This document shows positions 18,402 through 26,365 of a DNA stretch of 64,000 nucleotides, piece by piece (position 1 is the stretch's first letter; the number at the start of each line of letters is the position of its first letter). This DNA is from Erythrobacter sp. GTDB taxonomy: Bacteria > Pseudomonadota > Alphaproteobacteria > Sphingomonadales > Sphingomonadaceae. The stretch covers positions 2,261,501 to 2,325,500 of the forward strand of contig NZ_CP050265.1 of assembly GCF_011765465.1 (NCBI RefSeq), read 5' to 3'. The notes under the pieces are model-generated. The model saw nothing but the letters and a program-made list of their open reading frames with translations. It was not told the DNA's origin and did no database searches. Position numbers and translations under genes: made by a program.

Positions 18402-19543
18402 GCCCTCCCGCGGGCGAGCGGATCGGGGTTCCCCTCCGCATCGAAGAGCATATCCTCGGGCACCTCGATGACCGGCAGGCGCGGGGCCTCGCCGCGCCTC
18501 AGCGACATGACGAAGGCGACCAGCGAAGCGATCGCGACATAAAGCTCCTCGCGCACCATCTGGCGGGTGCGCGTGGTGAAATAGACAGCGCGGGCGAGCG
18601 CGGGATATTCGAGCACGGGGATGCCGTCCTCGGCAGCGATTTCGCGCATGGCGAGCGCGGTCTCTCCGCGCCCCTTCGCCAGCACCACCGGGGCGGGCGC
18701 GAGCGCCGGGTCATAGGTCAGCGCGACCGCGAAATGCATCGGGTTGACGATCACGAACTGCGCTTCCTTCATCGCCTTGCCGATGCTGCCGCGCGCGAGG
18801 TCGCGCTGGCGCTGGCGGCGGGCGGCCTTCATCTCGGGCGAGCCTTCGGCCTGCTTGGTCTCGTCGCGCAGTTCCTGGTGGCTCATGCGCAGGCGGCGAT
18901 TGCGCTGCCAGACCTGCAGGGGATAATCGACCGCGGCGATCACCAGCAGCCCGGCGACGAGCGCGGCGACCAGCCCCGCTGCAGCGCCTTTCGCAAGCCC
19001 GAGCTGCGCCGACAGGTTGCCGCGCCCGAGCGCGAGCACGTCGGTGAGGTTGCCGGAAATCCAGAACCACGCGATCGAGCCCAGCAGGGCGAGTTTCAGC
19101 AGGCTCTTGCCGAGCTCGATCAGCCCCTGCGGCCCGAGGATGCGCTTGAACCCGCTTACCGGGTTGAGCCGGGCCCCCTTGAACGCAAGCGCGCCCGGGT
19201 TGAACCCGCCCTGCCCGCTGACGACCTGCACCGCGATCGTGATCAGGATCGTCCCCGCCCCGATCATCAGGATCGGCGGCAGCATGGTGCGCGCGGCGAG
19301 CCCGCCGAGAACCTCGGGCCGGAACGCCTCGAGCGCGCCCCGGTCGAAGCGCAGCGCGGTGATCGCGACCCGCGCCAGCCCCTCGATCAGCAGCGGCGCG
19401 GTCAGCGCCAGCACGCCAGCGCCCGTCGCCATGCCGACCGCCGTGGTCAGCTCGCGCGAGCGCAGGACGTCGCCGTTCTTCGCCGCGTCCTGCTTCTTCT
19501 TCTCGGTCGGTTCGAGTGTCTTTTCGCCCGCGCTCTCGCTCAT
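18398..19543 (-). CDS. flhB: Flagellar type III export switch protein FlhB
   Basis: A 381-residue protein: charged start EKTLEPTEKKKQDAAKNGDV (residues 7-26), four membrane helices, and a cytoplasmic domain with the self-cleavage site. The site reads N267-P268-M269-H270 instead of the usual NPTH; Asn-Pro, where cleavage occurs, and His are kept. FlhB cleavage switches export from rod/hook to filament substrates, guided by FliK. Last gene of the long fli operon; its ATG overlaps the fliR stop. Confidence 0.92.
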   Translation of the reverse strand: MSESAGEKTLEPTEKKKQDAAKNGDVLRSRELTTAVGMATGAGVLALTAPLLIEGLARVAITALRFDRGALEAFRPEVLGGLAARTMLPPILMIGAGTILITIAVQVVSGQGGFNPGALAFKGARLNPVSGFKRILGPQGLIELGKSLLKLALLGSIAWFWISGNLTDVLALGRGNLSAQLGLAKGAAAGLVAALVAGLLVIAAVDYPLQVWQRNRRLRMSHQELRDETKQAEGSPEMKAARRQRQRDLARGSIGKAMKEAQFVIVNPMHFAVALTYDPALAPAPVVLAKGRGETALAMREIAAEDGIPVLEYPALARAVYFTTRTRQMVREELYVAIASLVAFVMSLRRGEAPRLPVIEVPEDMLFDAEGNPDPLARGRA

Positions 19544-20334
19544 GCGGCGACGCTCCCCTGCGCGAGCGCCGAAACCTGCTGCAGCGCGACTTCGAGAAGC
19601 GCGGCGAATTGTTCGACCACGATCGGCATGACGACGATCAGCGCGGCCACGCCCGCGAGCACGCCCGAAGGCAGGCCCAGCGCGAACAGGTTGAGCGCGG
19701 GGGCCGAGCGGGAAATGATCCCGGTGACGATCTGCACCAGCAGCAGCACGAAAATCACCGGCAGCGCGATGGCCGCCGCGGTGGCGAAGGCATAGCCCAT
19801 GAACAGCGCGACATCGCGCGCGCCCAGGCCGTCCAGGCCCGACGCCCCGGCGGGCAGCAGGCGGTAGCTTTCGACCAGCATCTCGAACCACAAGAGGTGT
19901 CCGCCGATGGCGTAGAACAGCAGCGTCAGGATGAGCCCGAAATAGGTGCCGAGCGCGCCCGATTGCGCCCCGCTCGACGGGTCGATCGAGGTGGCAATGG
20001 CGAGGCCCATCGTGCCCGCGATCTGCTCGGCGGCGATCAGCGGAATGGCGAAGGCGATCTGCAGCACGAAGCCGAGCGCCGCACCGATGGCGGCTTCCTG
20101 CACCACGGCGAGGATCGCGGCGAAACTGGTCATCGCAGGCAATTCGGCAAGCGGAACCCAGCTCGACACGAACACCGCAAGCGCCACGCCGAGCAGGGCG
20201 CGCAAGGTGGGCGGCACGGCGAGCCCGCCCACGACCGGCGCGGCGATCAGCGCGGCGGCGCAGCGCACCGACAGGAACAGCACCTGCCAGAGCTGCTCCT
20301 CGAGCGCGCCGAAGCCGAAATCGAGGACGTTCAT
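19540..20334 (-). CDS. fliR: Flagellar export apparatus protein FliR
   Basis: A 264-residue membrane protein with about six hydrophobic segments and FliR motifs (VRCAAALIAAPVVGG at the start, GLAIATSIDPSSGAQSGALG in the middle, LPVIFVLLLVQIVTGI near the end). With FliP and FliQ it forms the helical export gate inside the MS ring. ATG at 20334 gives the standard length; the open frame continues upstream only as a shadow of fliQ and fliP. Overlaps flhB by ATGA. Confidence 0.92.
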   Translation of the reverse strand: MNVLDFGFGALEEQLWQVLFLSVRCAAALIAAPVVGGLAVPPTLRALLGVALAVFVSSWVPLAELPAMTSFAAILAVVQEAAIGAALGFVLQIAFAIPLIAAEQIAGTMGLAIATSIDPSSGAQSGALGTYFGLILTLLFYAIGGHLLWFEMLVESYRLLPAGASGLDGLGARDVALFMGYAFATAAAIALPVIFVLLLVQIVTGIISRSAPALNLFALGLPSGVLAGVAALIVVMPIVVEQFAALLEVALQQVSALAQGSVAA

Positions 20335-20348
20335 CGCACTCGGCCCGC

Positions 20349-20621
20349 TCAGGCCGCGACGAGCGCGATCTGGGCGAAGATCTCGCGCAGGAAATCGCCC
20401 AGCAGCGCCATCATCGTGCCGCCCAGCACCACGAACACGACCGCGACGATCGCCAGCTTCGGCACGAAGGTGAGCGTCTGTTCGTTCACCGAAGTCGCCG
20501 CCTGGATGATGCCGACGACCAGCCCGACCAGCAGCGCCGAGAGCAGCACCGGTCCCACGATCAGCGCCGTCACCCACAGCGTCCGGTCCGCGAGCGCGAG
20601 CAGATTCGCCTCTTCCTGCAC
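20349..20621 (-). CDS. fliQ: Flagellar export apparatus protein FliQ
   Basis: A 90-residue protein with the two-helix hairpin of FliQ. VGLVVGIIQAATSVNEQTLT is the highly conserved loop region, followed by FVPKLAIVAVVFVVLGG. Four copies assemble with FliP and FliR into the export gate. Size and position between fliP and fliR are standard. Confidence 0.93.
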   Translation of the reverse strand: MQEEANLLALADRTLWVTALIVGPVLLSALLVGLVVGIIQAATSVNEQTLTFVPKLAIVAVVFVVLGGTMMALLGDFLREIFAQIALVAA

Positions 20622-20633
20622 AGCAGCCGGCCC

Positions 20634-21446
20634 CTACCCGAAACTCATCGCAAGGCTGCCCATCAACAGCGCCCAGCCGTCGACCAGCACGAACAGCAGC
20701 AGCTTGAACGGCAGCGAGATGATCGTGGGCGAGAGCATCATCATGCCGAGGCTCATAAGGACGGATGCAACGACAAGATCGATCACGAGGAACGGCAGGA
20801 ACAGCATGAAGCCGATCTGGAAGGCGGTTTCGAGCTCGCTGGTGACGAAGGCGGGCAGCAGGATCGAGAAGGGTATCTCGCTCGCGCCGCCAAACCCGCC
20901 GCTCCCGGCAAGATCGGTGAACATGACGAGGTTCGTCTCGCGCGTCTGGCGCAGCATGAATTCGTGAAACGCCTCGCCTGCGCTCGCAATGGCGGCGTCG
21001 GCCGACAGGCTCCCGGCGGCATAGGGCGCGATCGCCTCGGCGTTCACCACGTCGAGCGTCGGCGCCATGACGAACAGCGAGAGGAACAGGGCAAGACCGA
21101 CCAGCACCTGCGTCGGCGGCGAGCCCTGCAGGCCCAATGCCTGGCGCAGGATCGAGAGCACGATGAGGATGCGCAGAAAGCTCGTCATCATCAGCACCAG
21201 CGCGGGCAGGATGGTGAGCAGGCTCATCACCAGCAGCAGCTGGAGCGAGACGGACAGCGGCGCCGGGCCCGCCTCGGACCCCTCGCTTCCCAGCGCGCGT
21301 TCTATCGCCCCGCCGATCCCCGCAGTTGGCGAGCCGGGGCTGTCGAGGGCAGCGGCAGGAGCGACGGCGAGCGCCGGGTCGGGCGCGAGGAAGATCGCCG
21401 CCGCAAGCACGGTCGACGCCCCGAGCAGGATGAGCAGCTTCCGCAT
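20634..21446 (-). CDS. fliP: Flagellar export apparatus protein FliP
   Basis: A 270-residue protein with a cleavable signal-like N-terminus (residues 1-29), a short linker and the FliP core: [34 protein letters not shown] and [20 protein letters not shown] are near-universal FliP motifs. Five copies form the export gate. An in-frame GTG at 21449 directly precedes the ATG at 21446; either start is possible, and both overlap the fliO stop. Confidence 0.94.
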   Translation of the reverse strand: MRKLLILLGASTVLAAAIFLAPDPALAVAPAAALDSPGSPTAGIGGAIERALGSEGSEAGPAPLSVSLQLLLVMSLLTILPALVLMMTSFLRILIVLSILRQALGLQGSPPTQVLVGLALFLSLFVMAPTLDVVNAEAIAPYAAGSLSADAAIASAGEAFHEFMLRQTRETNLVMFTDLAGSGGFGGASEIPFSILLPAFVTSELETAFQIGFMLFLPFLVIDLVVASVLMSLGMMMLSPTIISLPFKLLLFVLVDGWALLMGSLAMSFG

Positions 21447-21754
21447 CACGGCGCGCCCACTTCGGCGACAGTCGGTGCGGCGGGCGGCGCCTCATTGCGG
21501 GCCGGGGCCTCGCCCAGCCGCACGAGGCCGCCGCGCGATGCGCCGATCAGGATCTCGCGGTCGTGGAACCGCACCACCGCGAGCCGCAGGCCCGGCGCGA
21601 CGAGGCTGGTTTCGACCAGCCGCAGCGCGCGGCCCTCGCCGCCAACCCCGACAAGGCGGCCCTGCAGCGCGCGCGTCAGTCTGAGGCTCCCCCAGACCAG
21701 CGCGCCGAGCAGCGGCAGAAGCAGCGCGAGCCTCAGAAGGTAGTCGGCCATCAT
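21446..21754 (-). CDS. fliO: Flagellar biosynthesis protein FliO
   Basis: A 102-residue protein with one N-terminal membrane helix ([20 protein letters not shown]) and a small soluble domain containing [20 protein letters not shown], which matches the FliO core. FliO is needed to assemble the FliP ring and is poorly conserved, so the call rests on topology, the core motif and the position between fliN and fliP. Two adjacent ATGs (21754 and 21751) exist; the first overlaps the fliN stop. Confidence 0.8.
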   Translation of the reverse strand: MMADYLLRLALLLPLLGALVWGSLRLTRALQGRLVGVGGEGRALRLVETSLVAPGLRLAVVRFHDREILIGASRGGLVRLGEAPARNEAPPAAPTVAEVGAP

Positions 21755-22152
21755 GCGCCCGCGCCCCCGTCCTGCGCAACGTCGCCAAGCGGACCGGCGG
21801 GGGGCTCGGCCGGGCGGGGCTCGCCCAGGCCCGCTGTTCCGGCCGCGTTATCGAATGGGCCGGGGCTCACCGCATCGACCGGGGGACCAGGCAGGTCGTC
21901 GCCTTCCTCTCCGGCGAGGCTGACGATCCGCAGCGCGAAGCGGCCATCCTCGGCCACCACCTCGCCGCGGGCGATCACCCGGCCATTGGCGGTGACATCG
22001 AGCAATTCGTCGGTCAGCCGGTTGAGCGCCACGACGCTGCCCTCGCCCAGCGCGAGCACTTCGCGCAGGCTCATCTCGGTCCGGCCGAGTTCGACCGACA
22101 GGCGGACGCTCACCCCGCCGAAGCGGGAGAGGGCGGGATTGTGGCTGTTCAT
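21751..22152 (-). CDS. fliN: Flagellar motor switch protein FliN
   Basis: A 133-residue protein whose first ~80 residues form the SpoA/FliN domain (VSVRLSVELGRTEMSLREVL, GSVVALNRLTDELLDVTANG, IARGEVVAEDGRFALRI). The final ~45 residues are a proline/glycine-rich tail not typical of FliN. FliN forms the bottom of the C ring and docks FliH. It overlaps both fliM and fliO by 4 bases. Confidence 0.9.
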   Translation of the reverse strand: MNSHNPALSRFGGVSVRLSVELGRTEMSLREVLALGEGSVVALNRLTDELLDVTANGRVIARGEVVAEDGRFALRIVSLAGEEGDDLPGPPVDAVSPGPFDNAAGTAGLGEPRPAEPPAGPLGDVAQDGGAGA

Positions 22153-23147
22153 GCGGCGAAGTCCTTGCGAGAAGCGGAAGGGGAAGAAGCGGGCGTCGCT
22201 GCGGGAACACGCGTGAGGCGCAGCGCCATGCTCTCGCCGACAGTGCCGATCCGGCCCCAGCCGACCACGCGCTCGCCGATGCGCAGCGGCAATTCGCCCG
22301 GCACGGCAAGGGCGATGGCATCGCCCGGGGCGAGCCGTTCGAGCCGCGCGAGCGAAAGCTCGAATTCGGCCAGCACGCCTTCGAGCGGGAGCGGGATCGC
22401 GCCGAAGGGCGCGTCCTCGCCGCGCGCGGGGGCCGTATTCGGACGGCGCGCCGGGCCGCGCGCGCCGGAACCGGGCAGGATCGCGTCGAAGACCTTTTCG
22501 GCAAGGCCGAGCCGGGCTTCCCATTCGCGCCCCTCCTGGTTGGCGATCCCGATCGCCAGCGCGACGCAGGGCGCATCGGGCGCGAAGGGCTTGAGCCGCG
22601 CCGCGCTTTCGCTGCGCAGGACCACGCCGGCGGCGCCGGGCGCCGCTGCGGGACCGCTTGCGGGGACGCCTTGGTCGGCGCCTTCGGCCAGCGCGCGGGC
22701 GACGATCGCGGCGACCCGGTCGATCAGCAGCGCGGCAGAGCGCGGCAGGGGCTCGCCCTCGGCAGGCCCGGCCACCTGCGCGATGTCGCCGTCCCCGCCG
22801 AAGGATCGGTCGGTCAGCGCGATCGCATTCGCGCAGTCGAACGACAGGAGCGCGGTGCGCTCGGCATCGCCGCAGCGCAGCAGGCTGTTGGCCGCGACCG
22901 GCCCGATCCGCGCCAGCAGGTCCGCCCCGCGCAGCAGTTCGGGCTCGCTCACCGTGACGCTCAGCCGGTCGCCCGGCAGCAGTTCGGCCAGCTCGCCTGC
23001 GAGCCGCCGGGCAAGGTCGCGCCGCCAGTCCGAGACGATCTCGGCGCGCTCTTCGGGCCGCGGGCCGCGGCGCACCAGTTCGTCGCAATGGCGTGCACGG
23101 CCGAGCGGGCGCGCGCCGTCGCGGTCCGGCTGAAGGGAGGCCATCAT
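22149..23147 (-). CDS. fliM: Flagellar motor switch protein FliM (divergent N-terminus)
   Basis: A 332-residue protein. The last ~90 residues are a SpoA domain (PLEGVLAEFELSLARLERLA, PGELPLRIGERVVGWGRIGT). The middle matches the FliM domain that contacts FliG, with FGGDGDIAQ in the place of the GGxG loop. The N-terminus (MMASLQPDRDGARPLG...) lacks the LSQxEIDALL peptide that binds CheY-P in most FliM proteins. Two adjacent ATGs (23147, 23144) are possible starts. Located between fliL and fliN as usual; the call is firm from position and the SpoA domain. Confidence 0.85.
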   Translation of the reverse strand: MMASLQPDRDGARPLGRARHCDELVRRGPRPEERAEIVSDWRRDLARRLAGELAELLPGDRLSVTVSEPELLRGADLLARIGPVAANSLLRCGDAERTALLSFDCANAIALTDRSFGGDGDIAQVAGPAEGEPLPRSAALLIDRVAAIVARALAEGADQGVPASGPAAAPGAAGVVLRSESAARLKPFAPDAPCVALAIGIANQEGREWEARLGLAEKVFDAILPGSGARGPARRPNTAPARGEDAPFGAIPLPLEGVLAEFELSLARLERLAPGDAIALAVPGELPLRIGERVVGWGRIGTVGESMALRLTRVPAATPASSPSASRKDFAA

Positions 23148-23149
23148 GT

Positions 23150-23728
23150 TCACTGGACGAGGAACCCCTTGAAATGGACGTTCTCGATCCCGCCGAAGCC
23201 CTCGTTTTCCTCGAGCACGGCATTGATCGCCTTGGTCAGGCGGCGGGCGAGTTTCTCCTTGCCGTCGACGGCATAGACGTCGGCCTCGGGCGTGGCGGCG
23301 AGCTGGACGAGAATCGCGGAACGGATCGCGAGTTCGTGGTTCTCGACCCATTGCAGCACGCGCCCGTCGCGGCGGGTCGAGACGGCCAGTTCGACCTGGA
23401 TGAGCGCCGGGGAATCGGCGAGGTTCGAAGTGAAGCTGTCGTCGAAGGCGTAATAGGCGGTGCGGTATTCGCTGCCGCCTTCGCCGTAGACGATCGGCCC
23501 CGCGTCCTTGCCCTTGCCGCCCGCCGGGGCATAGGGATCCGATTCGCCCTTGGCGACAAGCTTGGGCACGTCGGGACCGCTGTCCTTGTCGCCGCCGAGC
23601 AGGCCCGCGGCGAAGGCGCCATAGGCCCCGCCCGCGCCGACTGCGACCAGCGCGACGCCGCCGAGCGCCAGTTTCATCATCCCGCCCTTGGGCTTGTCGC
23701 CCTCGTCCTTGTCCTTGCCCTTGGCCAT
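23150..23728 (-). CDS. fliL: Flagellar basal body-associated protein FliL
   Basis: A 192-residue protein with a lysine-rich cytoplasmic start (MAKGKDKDEGDKPKGG), one membrane helix (about residues 18-42) and a periplasmic FliL domain (LADSPALIQVELAVSTRRDG to the end, ending ENVHFKGFLVQ). FliL surrounds the stator units and helps torque under load. It is preceded by a 101-base gap after fliK, the largest spacer in this operon, in which no clear promoter is visible. Confidence 0.88.
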   Translation of the reverse strand: MAKGKDKDEGDKPKGGMMKLALGGVALVAVGAGGAYGAFAAGLLGGDKDSGPDVPKLVAKGESDPYAPAGGKGKDAGPIVYGEGGSEYRTAYYAFDDSFTSNLADSPALIQVELAVSTRRDGRVLQWVENHELAIRSAILVQLAATPEADVYAVDGKEKLARRLTKAINAVLEENEGFGGIENVHFKGFLVQ

Positions 23729-23829
23729 GGAAAGTCAGCTCCCTCGTCTTGGCCCCTGCGGTCGTTCTGGCCCATGCCGCCCGGTCCCGTCACGCTCGTG
23801 CGGGCCCTCGCGCCGGGCGAAGCTTTCGC

Positions 23830-25869
23830 TCAGGCGTAGAGGCCCTGCCCGCCCGCGCCGCGGCGAAGCCCGCTCGCAGCGGGCTGTGCGGCCTCGGCGT
23901 CGTCCGGCAGGGCATCGCGCCCCTCACTTTCGACCCTCGCGGAATATGGTTCAGGAGGTGCTTGATCGGACCCCGGGGAAGACCCGTAGCCGGTCTCGGC
24001 GAAAGCGCCGGGCTGGCCCTGTCCCGACCCCTGCCCGGATCCCTGTCCGGTCCCTTGACCCGGACCCTGGCCTGCACCCTGGCCCGCACCTTGCCCTGCG
24101 AACTGGCCGCCCTGGAACGCGCCCTGCGATCCGCTGCCGGATGCGCCCGACGAGGGTTCTGCAGCCCTTGCCGCCGGGACGAAGCCGACCTGCGCCGCCT
24201 CGGGGGCGGTAGCCATGCGCTCGAGGCCGCCGCGCTCGGCGAGCGCCTGGCGCACCGCAGGCACGAAGCCCGGATCGCGCGCGGTGAGCGTGGCGCGCAA
24301 GTCCTCGCCGCTCGCTTCGAGCCTCATGCTGACGAGGCCGAAATCACCGTGACGCAAGGTCACTTCGGGGCGCAGGTTGCGCTGGCCCTCGCGGGTTTCG
24401 GCGACCTGGCCGGCAAGCTGATCAAGCGCGGCCTCGACCTGCCCTGCGACACGCGGCTCGACCCGCATCTCGACCGGCACGCCGGAAGGCGGCGGAGGCG
24501 GAGCGGGCGCAGGCGCAGCGGGAAGCGGGGTGGCAGGGCTCGCGCCTTCCCGCGCGGCGGATTCGGTCGGCGCGGAAGGCTGGAGCGCGGGCGCGGGCGC
24601 TTCGGCGGGGCGCGCTGCGCTCTCGGCCGGAAGGGCGGCGGGCAAGGCGGAGGGCGATGGACCGGGCAGGGCGGCCGCGATCCGCTCGGGCGGTGCGGCC
24701 GCAACCGCGGCTTCGCGCGGGGCACGCGGCTTCGCGCGAGAGCCGGCGGGATCTGTCTGCAACAGCTCCGAAGGCGGTCGCTCCGACGAGCCTTTCGACA
24801 AGCCAGTGGACAGGCGATTGGCGGGGGACGGGACCTTGTCGATCGCGCCCGGTCCCGGCTCGGATGGTGCGCGCGCCGCGGCGGGCCGAGCGGCCCTGCC
24901 CGCGGCATCGGGGACCGCCGCTGCCGCTTGCGCCGTGCCTGCCCCGCGTGCTCCGGTCCCCGGCACCGCCACGAGCGAGGGCGGCGAGCCGGACGGTGCA
25001 GGGCCCGTCGCTGGCGCAATCGCTCCGGGCGCGCTTTCGTCCCTTCCCGCAAGCTTGCCGGTTGGAGCCTCGCCGGGCGCCTCGCCGGGACGATCGGGAG
25101 GCATCGCGCCGGGCCTTGCGGGCCTCCCCGCCGCCGGGGGGAGGGATCGCGAAGCGGCAGGATTGTCGGGGGACGGGGTGTCGGGAAGCGCGGCGTCGGA
25201 GAGGGCGGCATGGGGGCGCATCGCAGCGCCAGGGCCGGACCGGCGCGCCGCGACGGGCCACTGATGCGGCACGGGCTGGGCGACTTGCCGATCAGGGGCG
25301 CTCGCGAATGCCTGCGCATGGGACGACGGGCCGGGGGTCGCTTCGCGCGCCGCCGCCCCTGTCCGCCCCCTCCCCGCAGCGCGACCGGCCGCAGCGGAAA
25401 GCACGGGCCCACGCTGCACACGATCCGGCAGGATATCGCCGTCCGGCGGCAGACCCGCGCCGCGCCGCGGCATTTCCCGGTCGAGCGAGGCGGAGTTGTC
25501 GCCCACCGACTCGGATGGCGGGCCGGGCCTTCCCCCGACCGACAGGACGGCGATGACGGCCGGCGATGCCGGTGCCGGATCGACCGGAGGCTCGGCGCTC
25601 TGGGCGGGCTGGTCCCCAGGCGCAGGCGCCGCTGCCTCGGCCGCGATGCGCGCGCCCGCGATGTCCCCCGACATCAACCCCGCGCCCGGCGGCTCGAGCG
25701 CATGGGCGAGCGCGAGATGCGAGGCTTCGAGCGCGGCGGAAAAGGCGCGCGCGCCCAGCTTCTCCGCGTCGCCCGGCATGGCCCCCGCCTCCGCCGCGCC
25801 GCCTTTGCCCGGCGCTATGGACCCGGCGGGCGCGGTGTCGGAAGGCGGTGGGAGAAGGGCATGGAACAT
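23830..25869 (-). CDS. fliK: Flagellar hook-length control protein FliK
   Basis: A 679-residue, Pro/Ala/Gly-rich protein of low complexity over the first ~480 residues, followed by the compact Flg_hook domain (LRPEVTLRHGDFGLVSMRLE and following, about residues 535-600) that acts on FlhB. After that comes a Gly-Gln-Gly-x repeat and a short tail. FliK is the secreted molecular ruler that stops hook growth; its disordered N-terminal region is long for the family (Salmonella FliK is 405 residues). ATG 25869 is supported by AGAGGAAA; upstream frame is not FliK-like. Call rests on position and the Flg_hook domain. Confidence 0.82.
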   Translation of the reverse strand: MFHALLPPPSDTAPAGSIAPGKGGAAEAGAMPGDAEKLGARAFSAALEASHLALAHALEPPGAGLMSGDIAGARIAAEAAAPAPGDQPAQSAEPPVDPAPASPAVIAVLSVGGRPGPPSESVGDNSASLDREMPRRGAGLPPDGDILPDRVQRGPVLSAAAGRAAGRGRTGAAAREATPGPSSHAQAFASAPDRQVAQPVPHQWPVAARRSGPGAAMRPHAALSDAALPDTPSPDNPAASRSLPPAAGRPARPGAMPPDRPGEAPGEAPTGKLAGRDESAPGAIAPATGPAPSGSPPSLVAVPGTGARGAGTAQAAAAVPDAAGRAARPAAARAPSEPGPGAIDKVPSPANRLSTGLSKGSSERPPSELLQTDPAGSRAKPRAPREAAVAAAPPERIAAALPGPSPSALPAALPAESAARPAEAPAPALQPSAPTESAAREGASPATPLPAAPAPAPPPPPSGVPVEMRVEPRVAGQVEAALDQLAGQVAETREGQRNLRPEVTLRHGDFGLVSMRLEASGEDLRATLTARDPGFVPAVRQALAERGGLERMATAPEAAQVGFVPAARAAEPSSGASGSGSQGAFQGGQFAGQGAGQGAGQGPGQGTGQGSGQGSGQGQPGAFAETGYGSSPGSDQAPPEPYSARVESEGRDALPDDAEAAQPAASGLRRGAGGQGLYA
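24014..24099. repeat. 12-base tandem repeat encoding GQGx in fliK
   Basis: Seven consecutive four-residue units (GQGA, GQGA, GQGP, GQGT, GQGS, GQGS, GQGQ) are encoded by imperfect 12-base repeats near the 3' end of fliK. The codons for the same residues differ between units, so the repeat is kept at protein level and is not a fresh duplication. Confidence 0.85.
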
Positions 25870-25927
25870 GGAGCATTTCCTCTCGGGTCGGGGCGCTTGC
25901 GGATCGTGCTCGAGCGCAAGCGGCGGG

Positions 25928-26365
25928 TCAGGAAGGGCGCTGCAACTTGCGTGCCAGCCCGCCCGCAGTCTCTGCCGCGCGGGCTTCGCGGGCCGCCTCG
26001 ATCGCGCGCCGCGCCTCGGCCTCGCGCGTCTCGAGCCGTTCGAGCCGCCGGTCCGCCGCCGCCAGCGCGCGCGCCTGCGTCCCGGCCTCGCGCCCGGCCT
26101 CGGCCGCGCTCGCCTCGGCATCCCCCGCCATGCGCGCGAGCGACCCGGCGAAGCGCAGCCGCCCGGAAAGCTCCTCGCCCGGCCCATCGCCGCGCCGCCC
26201 GGCGTAATCGGCAGCGAGCGCCCGGCTGCGCTGTGCCAGCGCGCGGCTGCGCGCTTCCTCGGCCAGCGCACCGGCAAGCCCGCCCAGCGCCTCGCGCCGG
26301 GCGACCCGCGCAAGCGCCAGCTGGCGCCGCGCCAGCGCGAGGCGGCGCTTGTCGCGCGCGCTCAT
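25928..26365 (-). CDS. fliJ: FliJ-like flagellar export chaperone
   Basis: A 145-residue, almost wholly alpha-helical and charged protein (Arg/Ala/Glu-rich, likely antiparallel coiled coil), starting MSARDKRRLALARRQLALAR. Its size and place immediately after fliI (4-base overlap) and before fliK match FliJ, which links the ATPase ring to FlhA. The sequence itself is too simple to prove the family, so the call depends on context. Confidence 0.7.
   Translation of the reverse strand: MSARDKRRLALARRQLALARVARREALGGLAGALAEEARSRALAQRSRALAADYAGRRGDGPGEELSGRLRFAGSLARMAGDAEASAAEAGREAGTQARALAAADRRLERLETREAEARRAIEAAREARAAETAGGLARKLQRPS

Noticed and set aside
16916..19795. Long open frame (959 codons) opposite fliD-flhB
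   Set aside because: Antisense shadow; crosses the fliD promoter and two gene borders and has no recognisable domain.
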